From Dreissena polymorpha (Eukaryota; Mollusca; Bivalvia; Myida; Dreissenidae), in assembly GCF_020536995.1 (NCBI RefSeq), contig NC_068365.1:33123067-33187066 (forward strand): a stretch of 64,000 nt of DNA, given 5' to 3'. Under the pieces are notes generated by a model that made no database searches, had not been told where the DNA came from, and saw only the letters and a program-made list of their open reading frames with translations. Position numbers and translations under genes: made by a program. The first letter of the stretch is position 1. Each line of letters begins with the position of its first letter. This document shows positions 1 to 11,148 of the stretch, piece by piece.

Positions 1-435
1 GACCTTATTCAACTTTCAGCTGATCAAGCTGCCGACGTAATTACTTATTTTCAGTTTTCTAAGCACATATCCTCGTCAAGATGATGCATCGAACCAGTAA
101 GGTGAACACGAGCTGGGCTTGGAAGCGTGTAACACTTCTCATCAATAAATATAACTGTCCACGTGAAATTCTGCCTGAAATTAAATATAATACTTCTATA
201 ACTAGTTAAGAATGTACAAATGCACATGAATGCGTTCAAAAATGCACTAGTCTCACAAAATATAACATTAGATGGTTTCATTTTATTCTTTATCTTTATG
301 CTTTGTAATTTATGAATTAAGCGATAAAGGGCTTTCAAGTACTTTTGATACTAAATGTATGTTCAATATTTTTAACACCTTTTGTTGATACTCTGTAAAC
401 ACATTTTGCTATAATTTGATCGTTCCGTTTCAAAG

Positions 436-1574
436 CACAACGCGTCTGAACCGCAAGAAGAAATTGCAGGCCCCATGGTTCGAATTTCGATTGAGGATTC
501 TGTAGTTCAGAGAATTACGGATCGATATGACACTATACTGAATGGAAGCATGGGCTTTTCTCACGAAGACATCAAACAAGCAGTACTTGAAATCGTTCAG
601 CAAGGTGAGTCGATATAATGACATATATAGGGGAAATAAAAACAGAAGATGCAATTGTATGGGAAATAAAAATAGAAGATATCATAAACACTTTTTTCTG
701 TTGTTTTCTTTTTTATTTAAAAGTAGGCACCATCAAAATGCAAACATTTGTATAACTAATACATCTGCTTTTGTTTCTAAATAGCTTATACTATCATCGG
801 CACTATCATTAATTTCACAGCTTTTGGACTGTTTTCCGATTGTGTAAAGTTTCAATTCAAACATTTTCATCTTTATATTAAAAACTAAACGAAAACATTC
901 GTTTTTTAAATTCAGGCAGTACATCCCCCAACGTTGAAGACATCGTTACACAAATTGAAATCATTGCGGAGAGAAACACAAACCTTCCGGAGTTCCGTAC
1001 GTCCCAGAATGTCGAACAGACCGAAGGTAAAGGACCTGCATTTAACAACAATATAACCATTTATACACATGAGTATGTTTAAAATTTATTAAATGATATG
1101 GACTTAAACTGTAATTACATTATATATCAAAAATTAAATTACCATTTTTCGTTTATTATTAAATTAATGCGATAACAAAATATGTTATCTAATAAAACTC
1201 AACAGCCTTGTACCGTTTAAAACGACAAGCACAATAATGAATTACTCAAAATTTACATCATGTTTAGCCTTAAGCATATTAAACCAATAGAAAGAAATGT
1301 AATATCGAACAACGTTAACGAATTTCCTCTGTGCGCTCTTAATTAATTTAAGCTCTTTATACTCGTACAATACTCTTTTTCAGATGGACTACTTGAAGAA
1401 AATAACCGCCTTAAAGGAATTCTGGTGTGCATCATTTGCAAAACGAATCAAGTGAACATTCTCTTCCTGCCATGCACTCATCATAAAGTTTGTCTTGAAT
1501 GCTCGAGAGATATCCACAGCTGTCCGGTGTGCAAAAGGACTATTAAAGACAAGATCCGTACTTACATGTTGTAA
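436..1574 (+). CDS. IAP-family (BIRC) protein, 3' exons: UBA-like exon, linker exon, C-terminal RING
   Basis: Three exons at 436-604, 916-1026 and 1384-1574, joined by phase-1 GT-AG introns (donors GTGAGT and GTAAAG; acceptors TTCAG). Exon 1 encodes a helical stretch with MGFSHEDIKQAVLEIVQ, like the UBA-type domain of BIRC2/3 and molluscan IAPs. Exon 3 encodes a C-terminal RING with CIIC, then 11 residues, PCTHHKVCLEC, then SCPVC, ending RTYML before TAA at 1572. Spacing and the short tail after the last cysteine pair are typical of IAP RING domains, which act as E3 ubiquitin ligases and mediate dimerisation. The BIR repeats expected upstream are not in the window, so the gene is cut by the left edge. 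IAPs inhibit caspases and modulate immune signalling; the family is greatly expanded in bivalves (established knowledge). I saw no frameshift in these exons. No further exon was identified in 1-435. Confidence 0.9.
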
Positions 1575-4500
1575 GACCCGAGCGGTAGGAATATTTCCGA
1601 ATTCATTGCAGATCCATTAATAAGAATGGACATCAAAGGACACATTTTCGAGCATGATAAATATCCTATTGAGTTTGTAAAAACGTGTGAAAAGGTGTGA
1701 CAATACTGGATGTATTACCACGTCTCGTTATCGCCGTTTTTATCCTCGATTGGAGGCGCTCTTTTGAAGGAATTGATTTCAAATTAAAATTTCGGCTTTG
1801 TGACTCTAAATTTAACTGTAAACTCCTGCAGCTTGGGGCTGATTGTTCAGTTTGGAGCTTCATGAAACGGAATTAACTCCCAAATGCATTGCCATGTCAG
1901 ACTTTTTGGCGATTTCTGGCTTTCCATAGATGAAGGATTTCGGGATTTTATATTATAACTATTTTTAAGGTGCGGCTGAGGTATCATTTGCTCAATATAA
2001 GGCTCAGGAGAGAAATCCCTGTATGAGCTTGTGCGATATCTATGCTTGTTCATGAGATTGACATGAAATATCCCAAAAGTATCAACACGATGTCGGTTCA
2101 TGGATCTGTTTGTATATACGCGTCGATGTGTTCACAAGGTGATCGCACTCCCAGAGTTAAATAACAATGGTGATTAAACTTAACGAAATTCATCAGGTAT
2201 AAAAAGTTTGTACCAACCGGTCCTGACTACTTGGACTTTATTCCATCGTTATAGGGACGCTTCATGTTGGTTGATATATTCAAGTTATATGTCTTCGGAT
2301 CAGTCAGTTACGTTGTTTTGTTTGATGCATTGGTACAAGTTAGTATTAGCAAGAACAAATTGCTCTTGTTAATTACTTTTTTAGAACTTCTTATTGCATC
2401 TTCGACATTAGTGTTAAAAGTACTCACAATAGTATGAGCAGTGTCATATTAACAAAATATGTCAGTTGTTTGCAGAGTGTATGAACCACACATGCATGAA
2501 CAGAATGAAGAAAACGCCTTCATGTGTTGGTTATGTTGTCTTACACGTTACAAAACTATTCACGGATTAAGAAACCCGCTTAATGTGTTTTAATGCTATT
2601 CAAATACAAAGTGGATACTTTTCCCACAAATATAGACTGAACGCCGAATGTATACGACCTTTTATGCCTAAATTGGCTTTGCATTAGTCGTATATATCGA
2701 TATACGGCAATGGGAGAATCAATGTGTAAAAAGATGTGTAAGATACTGTATAAATAGTGATTAGGTAATTGAGTAAAGTCGTATGTAATGATAACTATGT
2801 GAATTATTGGTATAATTCCTTCGCTTTCGGATAGTGTTAACTGTAAACGGATTTTTCCTCCAGTGCAAATCAGTGCATTTGCTAATCACAATTATTTTAC
2901 GGAGAATCATACTATGCTTTTTCATAATGACTAGGATCCTGAAATGGTTAGTGAAGTGTCGAGGTAGAATTCTCATTTCGTTCGTTGATGAAAACCGACC
3001 TGCCAAAAGGTGTTGAATGATGATACCTACGCACTCATGTTAGATTAAAATTACCTTTAACACTGGATCAGCTTAGTATAATCGCCAACATGAACATTTC
3101 AATGTACTGCGTTCAAAGGTTATCGCTTTGTTGAAGGTCTGAGCTGCAAAAAGTCGCAGTTGTAAGCAAATGAATTATGAATCGCTGTGCGCAAATAACA
3201 GGAAAGCAGAACATCGTATAAGTTTGATGAATATCAAACTAACACAACATAACAAAGAGTGTTTGTGTATATTTTTTGCAGGCAACTTTGTGTAAAATTC
3301 ACACACTCACAAATAATGCAATTTTGAAATCTTGTCAGAAGAGCATTACTATATAATTGTATAAAATAAACATTGGTAAAGACATTTACCGAATGAACTA
3401 ATAATCATGAACTAATTCGACACATTTGAGCAATACATGCGAGCTATATATGTACATTACTTATATATAAACATTACTCATATATAAACAATGCCGAAGG
3501 GAGGATTTTTTTTACTAAAATTCGATATCGTTTATAAATTTGTCTAGAATAATCAATATATTGAAACAAAGCGAAATATGAAGTCTTAAGATTTATTATT
3601 TCATTAAAGGTAAAAAATTGCAACATTATGTAGTATCATTATTTAAATATGATTTTTGACCGTGTATAAATTATTTTAGTATTAACTAGCTGTGGTTGCA
3701 GTTAACTAATGCATATTTGCTTCTACTTTGCTCTGCAATTTTCAAAACATTACATTACGACCACGAATCTTAACAAACGAAGTGTTTTATAATTAATTTC
3801 TTGGTTTTCTTTGATAATGAGTGCAATGTTATTGATTTAAGCATGAAACAATCATAAAGTACGAGGTTAAGGTTTGCGTTCAATATACCATTTCTTTATG
3901 TAGTTTCATTGTTTGTAACTTTGTAACCATCAACATGTGTTTCTTAATCGTGCACACCATGTGCATGCATTTTCCAATCAATCCATATAATACATACAAA
4001 ATAGACACATTTGCCGTTTAATTTTATTTGTTTGGAACCGATTCTTTATTTTACTACCAACGTCTTTGTAAAAAAAGATTTGTTCGTTGTTTAAATATTA
4101 GCTGTATAATACTATTAAGCGTATATAATTGTATTAATCCAACAAAAACAAGCGCACAAAATAAAATAAATGTGCTAATTTTGTATGGTTTGCTAGAAAA
4201 TCTTCATAATAAAGCATAGCTAGGATAAACAATATTTTAAAGCATATTCAACTCATGCAAATTAAATGTGTCGTTTTGAATATTTAAATGTTTTGTATAG
4301 TCATTCATATTTATTAAACTGGGTGTTACAAAATTGTTTTAAATCATACACGTTTTTGTACTCTTTAGTCAAGATTCATCAAGTTGCATACTTGGATAAA
4401 ATTTATACATAACTACTCAAAATGATAGTAACATCTTTTTAAAACGTATGTATCTCACAAAAATTAAGTTTTAATGTTCAAGAATATTCATATTGATATG

Positions 4501-5675
4501 TAGGTAATACCTTTATATTACGCAGATAAATTGTTGTCTGGTCGTTTATTTACTACGCAAGTGATATTTTTCTGTTTTTGCCGAACGATCGTCCTCCAAT
4601 TATGCTCTTTGATTTCAATAACAATTGTCGACATATGATACTGCATTAAAAGGTAATTCTTAACAACAAAACAATATTGATGACGACATCGCTAATTGTA
4701 ATGCATTTAATTGACAGATATATCGACTTGTAAATTGTATGCAATATAAATAACATGAGACCTGTCTGTACAACTACATTTAATCATATTTACAAGGAGT
4801 ATTTTTAAACTCTTGAAACCTTTGTTGGTTAAAGAGATTAAACTAATACACTTGATCGTAAACATTTACGAACGTGTTTAGTTGTTATTTTGAGTCTATA
4901 GCGTTATTCAATTTCCGTACTAAAATGACACATTTTTTCGTATGTGCAAGGGTATGGGTATGTGCAAGGGTAGGGTTTTCGAAATACTAAGTACTGTTAT
5001 TAAAAAGCGATTTGCATATCACCACTGAAGAAAGGTCATTTATCGATAAAATCTAAATTACTAACAATATATTTTGTAATACAACAAATGCTTGTAATCA
5101 GTAACATCTCATATGCACATATTGCTGCACATTTTGCCCCACAATTATGATTGCAACAAACTTGGTATTTTATAATTTTACACACTTGAAACCGTTTCGC
5201 TTGCTTTTCAAGAAAAGGGTTCATAAGTTATTTTCTACATTTTTCATATTTTTCTTATTTCACTTCTATGGCGATTGGACGCCAATTTCTCGATTTGATT
5301 AAACGTTTACTATTCAATGTAACATGCCAAATATCAGACCTTTTAACCTTGCGGTTTTAAAGAGTTTTCACTCTGTAAGTATAAGGACACATGGGCCATT
5401 TTGAACCCAAGTAGCATATGTTTAACAAACTTGGTAGAAGACAATAAAACAACGATGTTACGTAATGTGATCCATTCGGCTTGACAAGTTTTTAGCGCAG
5501 AATCTTGATTCGTACAAACTTATTACAGGACCACCATACGATGTAACAAACACTATATTTAAGCACTGACATTTGAGGTCCCAGAGGAGATTTGTAAAGC
5601 TTTCATTTAAAAAATCATTTTAGCACGTTGTGCACGAGTTTGTTAAAATCAAAATTAAGTAAAAAAGTTTAAAAA
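1575..5675. other. Intergenic, AT-rich, no gene recognised
   Basis: Only short, uninformative open frames (60-84 codons) occur on either strand. There is a small duplication around 3450-3490 (repeated TATATATAAACA) and no tRNA-like, RT-like or exon-like signal I could support. Confidence 0.5.
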
Positions 5676-5677
5676 AA

Positions 5678-5886
5678 CAAGAGGTCGCAGCGGTGAAGTG
5701 GATATGGTGTCCGCCTAGCGATCGGGAGGTCATGGGTTCGATCCCCACTGTGGGAACCTTCTGAAGATTTTCCCCATAGACACCAAGTTCTGATTCTAGT
5801 CCAAGGAAACGGACTCGAGAGCATTTCAAATAAGCCTGAGGCGTTATATGCAATCGAGCTAAAATAAATTTGTTTAAATTAACAAA
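5678..5886 (+). mobile_element. tRNA-derived SINE
   Basis: Starts GAGGTCGCAGCGG and contains a recognisable RNA polymerase III box B (GGTTCGATCCC, 5735-5745) with an A-box-like GTGGATATGG about 35 bp earlier. A non-tRNA body follows, with an AT-rich end (AAATAAATTTG) near 5885. Length about 205 bp. It abuts the 3' end of the broken GT31 reading frame at 5887-5890, so it probably inserted into that gene. Confidence 0.75.
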
Positions 5887-7046
5887 CACTTATGCCCCAA
5901 CCACTACAAGTATTTGGGCAAATAGTACCAGTCCCTGAACAAAACCCTTTGAAAAACGCTTCCGGATAAGAACTGTATGAGGCGTACCATTTAGAACGTT
6001 ATCTCTGATCGGTGATCCTTTCTTGTAACAGGAGCCGGTCAGCCCTGTTTGTAAACAGTTTGCCATATCGGTTCCCGACAACAACTTTATTATCGAAGGT
6101 ACATTGAACCACATGTCATCATCTGTTTTCATAACAAACTGTACATTAGAGAATTTTGTGGAGGCCCATTTAAATCCCATGATGGTTTTATAGGTTAGAT
6201 TTGTGTAGCTGTCTATAAAGTTCTCCTGAACGATATCGTGATAAATTTTATTTTCCATCATCACAGATTCTTGTAAACTTTCATGTGTTGTTTTTTTCTA
6301 AAAGGAAAACATGCCTTGCATTTGCAATATTGTTCTTAGTGTATGACAACCACGTCTGTCGTCTGTCAATTTAAGACATTATTGTGCTTAGTGGTAACGA
6401 ATATCAGAAGATAAATGTGTTCGTGCATGTCCAATGTGTCGCAGATATGGTCGTTCTGAATAACATATTCAAAATCATGATTAAAACAATTATTGCATTC
6501 ACTCTGGCGCACAGTGATATTAGGTGTCGTCACGTCTTTTTCTACAGTTTCGTGTTTCATACGTGATTCAATTGCTAATATCCCATTAGTGCTAGTGTCG
6601 GTACGTGTTAAATTCAGATTAACAAATGCATCTTTTTTGTAAGTGGTAACATTCAGTGGTAGATCGTGTGGCTTGCTGGAAGCTATGGTTGTTTTGCGTG
6701 TAACCGCTGCAAGGTCGAAACGAACATTTTGCTTCTTATCGATTCTAACGGCACTGTTCGCGATAGTTGATAATTCGAATAGTCCGTTTGTTTTAAATAC
6801 GGTTGAGTTTGTAAAGTTGACACGAAACACATGACTTGAAACATGTGTCGTGTCTGCCTTTATTGTGACAGAGATGACTTTAAGAGTATGATATAAAATG
6901 GATGATTCAAATAACAAGAAAAGGAAATATACGGCAGTCAGGGTTAAAAAACTGAACAATAAACCTCGGGCGGTAGATCGACATTTACAAGCCCTGAAAG
7001 TTGTGGTCGTTTTTTGCATATTGACACATGGATGACAGATGTTCAT
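5887..7046 (-). pseudogene. Broken GT31-family beta-1,3-galactosyltransferase-like gene
   Basis: The minus-strand frame 7046-6366 starts with a short cytosolic tail and a hydrophobic signal anchor (GLLFSFLTLTAVYFLFLLF), a type II Golgi layout. A stem and the start of the catalytic domain follow (CFNHDFEYVIQN, IYLLIFVTT). The second frame (6264-5890) has the strongest match: YHDIVQENFIDSYTNLTYKT, MGFKWAS and the metal-binding DDD motif in VMKTDDDMWFNVPSI. The family reads through as one exon, but here the frame changes at about 6365-6380 (afterwards WLSYTKNN), about 6285-6300 (HVFLLEKNN to HESLQESV) and about 5996 (afterwards KWYASYSSYPEAFF and GFCSGTG). The C-terminal part is missing where the SINE begins. 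GT31 enzymes add galactose or GlcNAc in beta-1,3 linkage in the Golgi. Sequencing indels could explain single frame changes, but three plus the truncation argue for a pseudogene. Confidence 0.8.
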
Positions 7047-8329
7047 AAGTGAAAACTTGAAAAATTAATGACACGAAACATTTGCCATGTGTGTTCTTAA
7101 CAGTTTCCTTTTTCATTCATTTTCCATCGATGTTTCCAACCGGGCACCGTAGCAAATATTGGGATCTGAACAGAAAATAAGCTAAGTTTTTACTATTTAC
7201 TATTACGTTATCACAATAACTATTTGAAAAACAAGCGAAACAGAACATTTTACCAAATGATTGGTGTCGATTCGTGCAAACATTGCGAATATCTGGCTAC
7301 GATTGTGTTTTGTGTTACAATGCTGAAAATATTGGTGATAACATTTAATTCAACAGATAATTTTCCATACATAATTTAAGTTTAAATCGATCTTCCGCTC
7401 CGAAAACCTTCATGAAAATTATCGAAAACTTCACGTTTAAACGTCATGATGTCTAGGATGATAGTAAACATTTACTCTACACGAGAGAAAAAGTTGCAAT
7501 ATGTTAGAAGATGTTTATTTTATATTCCACAACTTAGTTTTTTTTTTAGATTTAGTTCTATCAATATGTCGAATAATATAAGTTCGATGCGTCGACTGCG
7601 ATTGCTTTTACATGTACATAAACTATGAATTGAACCCGTCCAGAGTTCACTTCCCTGTTCTGAAACGACATACATCGAGACAAACAAGCCCCTTACAGAA
7701 AGCTAGGCTTGACTTTTTCCCGTTTATTTCCGCTCTTATTACCAGCAATCTTTGATGTGCACATTTAACCTAGCTTCCAACCTGATCGTTCAATTATAAT
7801 CATGTCGTTACAATTTACAAATTTTAACCGATTGTAAAGGTATTTGGGGTCATAAAATGTTTAGTCGGAGTTATCGAATACTTAAATACTACCAATACAA
7901 AGGTGTCAGACAAGTGGATCCGCTTAGATGCTACATGTTCATACTTTGCACTGACAAATGGTATCAATCCAATTAAAGTCAAGTTCTGGGATAAAGGTAA
8001 TACCAATCAATGGCATAGACTATGCATTATTGCCATTTGCCAACGAAACTGCCATACTCTTGTATTGATATCAGCATCTCTCAATGAAACCTAAGACGTT
8101 TTGTCAAACTTCAAAAGCTACTCTGAATTAAAAATTAATTTCGACATAACAAAAGTAAGGTAGATAGGTTAAAACAAAAGTAAATTTAGCTCCGAAAGCA
8201 TTAACATTTGATAGAAATTAGATTGGAACCCTGAAACATATGGCAAGCTTGGCTTACCATTTCACATTGATCTTTAATCAAGGACTGGAACTAAACTATG
8301 TTGACACAACAGTTGTCAAAATAAAAACC
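7047..8329. other. Intergenic, no feature recognised
   Basis: No supported coding, RNA or repeat feature. Open frames of about 60 codons at 7446-7628 and 7824-8094 show no recognisable motif. Confidence 0.4.
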
Positions 8330-8334
8330 TTATT

Positions 8335-8577
8335 AACCCTTCCCCAATCTGAGAAAAAGTGAAAACTGTTTTGAGCAAACAGCATAAAACCAGAACAACC
8401 TGTGAGTAACTCGCAGGCTATTCAGGTATTATGCTGTTTGCTCATCATCAGTATCTGAGGGTTAGAAATGAAACCTTTCAAACTTGATTGTAGTAAGAAA
8501 AGTCTTCAATTAAATATAATTTTCTAAGTGACTACTAATGCGTGAAAATGCGAATCTAAGTTGAAAAGGGTTAAAAC
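8335..8577 (+). mobile_element. MITE family B (AACCCTT...AAGGGTT termini, GCATAAAACC hairpin)
   Basis: Begins AACCCTTCCCCAAT and ends near AAAAGGGTTAAAA. It contains an inverted pair GAGCAAACAGCATAAAACC / TATTATGCTGTTTGCTC. Related copies lie at about 22690-22890, 27823-28066 and 30175-30420. Non-autonomous; no coding capacity. Confidence 0.75.
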
Positions 8578-9199
8578 GCTCGTATAAAAGGATCTTAGCT
8601 CTAATTAAAAGAGTTCAAGTCTTATTAGTTAGGGTGTTGAATTTATACACCATTAAGCTTTAACTTATCATTGTTAATTTATAATTGTGTATTTCAATTG
8701 TGCACCATATTATGTTTTCAGTATAAGGTGTATTTAAGGGAAAAAGAAGGGGTTGATAATCGTTGGGTAGCACGACATTTACAATTTTTCTTCACAACTG
8801 TAATTATTGATCTTGTTATAATTTAGGAAATGTATGTTAAAAGTGTTCATCATATCATCAAATTAAATAAAGGTTCCATTTTTCCTATCAATATATTTGG
8901 ATTAAAAAATGTGGATAATTAATAAAAGTATTCGTGTTTAGTTCCGATTTTACAATAAAGTAACACGCTTGTTAAACATGCACTAAAACACCCAAAAAGG
9001 GTTTGGAATTATGTAAAATATATTTGAAACCTAATGATAACTGCACTAAAGGAGTTGGAAAGGAATAAACTACAGTTGTGTGAAATCTATCGAATATTTC
9101 CATAAGGATTTATTTATTGTAAGCAGGTAATTTTCAGTGTTATAATAAATGCTTTGACATTGGTCATGTTTAATCCCCTTTAGCATTTTCTTTTAATAT

Positions 9200-9299
9200 A
9201 TGTGATGCTGATGGATGATGATGATGGATAATGATGATAGATGATGATGATGGATGATGATGATGGATGATGATGATGGATGATGATGACTGATGATGA

Positions 9300-9343
<44 letters not shown>

Positions 9344-9709
9344 TAATGGTGATAGATGATGATGATGGATGATGATGATGGATGATGATGATGGATGATG
9401 ATGATGGATGATGATGACTGATGATGATGGATGATGATGGGTGATGGAGGATGATGGAGGCGGATGGGTGATGATGGATGATGATGGATGATGTAGGATG
9501 ATGAAGGATAATGGAGGATGATAGAGGATGGAGGATAATGGATGATGATGGAGGATAATGGATGATGATGGAGGATAATGGAAGATGATTGAGGATGGAG
9601 GATAATGGAGGATGATTGAGGATGGAGGATTATGGATGATGATGGAGGAGGATGGATGGATGATGGAGGATAATGAATGGATGATGGATGGATGATGGAT
9701 GGATGATGA

Positions 9710-9780
<71 letters not shown>

Positions 9781-10345
9781 TAATGGTGATAGATGATGAT
9801 GATGGATGATGATGATGGATGATGATGATGGATGATGATGATGGATGATGATGACTGATGATGATGGATGATGATGGGTGATGGAGGATGATGGAGGCGG
9901 ATGGGTGATGATGGATGATGATGGATGATGTAGGATGATGAAGGATAATGGAGGATGATAGAGGATGGAGGATAATGGATGATGATGGAGGATAATGGAT
10001 GATGATGGAGGATAATGGAAGATAATTGAGGATGGAGGATAATGGAGGATGATTGAGGATGGAGGATTATGGATGATGATGGAGGAGGATGGATGGATGA
10101 TGGAGGATAATGAATGGATGATGGATGGATGATGGATGGATGATGATGGATGGGTGATGGATGATGAGGATGATGAGGTTGCTGACGATAATGATGATGA
10201 TGAGGAGGATGGTGATGATGCTGACGACGATGAGGAGGATGCTGATGACGATGATGCTGCTGATAATGAAGACGATGATGATGACGATGGTGAGGATGAC
10301 GATGAGGATGATGCTAATGACGATGAAGATATATTGGGCGTAGAA
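9200..10345 (+). repeat. ATG/GGATGATGAT satellite with an internal 437-bp duplication
   Basis: More than 1.1 kb of GATGATGATGGATGAT-type sequence. The segment beginning GGATAATGGTGATAG at 9341 recurs at 9778, giving a 437-bp period, and the copies run in near identity for about 355 bp (9341-9697 against 9778-10134). The distal part (10136-10345) is richer in GAC/GAG and reads as an acidic D/E string on the + strand, which I regard as repeat translation, not a gene. Confidence 0.9.
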
Positions 10346-10602
10346 CAAGTGATTACGTAAACTTATTTCAGATTGCATTATAATTTTCGTTTCAATTAAA
10401 ACGTACAATATACAGAATAGTGCCACAATGGTAGGATAAAGAAGGAAGTACAACACAAACACTTTAAAATAACTAGTAAATATGCCGTTGACCACACTGG
10501 GATTCCTTCGTCTCTATGCTATACAGTAGTCAGTACTATCATATTATAGTATAGTAAAGTGTCGAATGAATTCCCTGTTCCTGTGGTTAAAAGCAGCACA
10601 GT

Positions 10603-10791
10603 CACAGGTACTTGAAACAAAAATTTGGTCCTTACATATATAATAAGAGTAAAGGTATCCAACGATGATTTCACAGGTTTGATCGTTTATGCTGTTGCAT
10701 TGTGCTATTCAATACACCTGTGAAATCATCGTTGGATACCTTTACTCTTATTATATATATAAGGACCAATTTTTTTTTTCAAGTACCTGTG
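10603..10791. mobile_element. hAT-type palindromic MITE with 8-bp target site duplication
   Basis: The arms begin CACAGGTACTTGAAA (10603) and end TTTCAAGTACCTGTG (10791). They pair over about 75 bp around a 40-bp loop. The 8-bp sequence AGCACAGT flanks it exactly on both sides (10595-10602 and 10792-10799). An 8-bp duplication and CA...TG termini fit the hAT superfamily. Arms differ by only a few bases, suggesting a fairly young insertion. Confidence 0.9.
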
Positions 10792-11148
10792 AGCACAGTG
10801 TGATTCTCGGCTATTTTGTTCACTTACTTAAGCGAAAATGTTAACATAAATAAAAACTATATTTAATTGAAGAAAATACCAGAAAACAACTTACTTAATT
10901 TGGCTAGGTGCACGTAGCGTCAAGAAGAAATAATGAAGTGCGAAACCTATCCGTGTTTTGAAGCGTCTACATAAGCTGAAATCTACATGTACACTGTGAC
11001 TGACTGTCAACGTCACAGTTTTAACGCACGAGAAAATTGGGAATGTGCAAAATAGTCGATGTTGGACCATTGACTGAAAATGCGGGACAAGGCACGAGGA
11101 ACGCATGAAACACAAGTTAGCGTCCATCAAGCATGTTATTGTTATAAG

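Noticed and set aside
10136-10360. Acidic D/E-rich + strand open frame
   Set aside because: Continuous with the ATG satellite, no start context, no splice signals and no composition change beyond GAT/GAC/GAG repeats.
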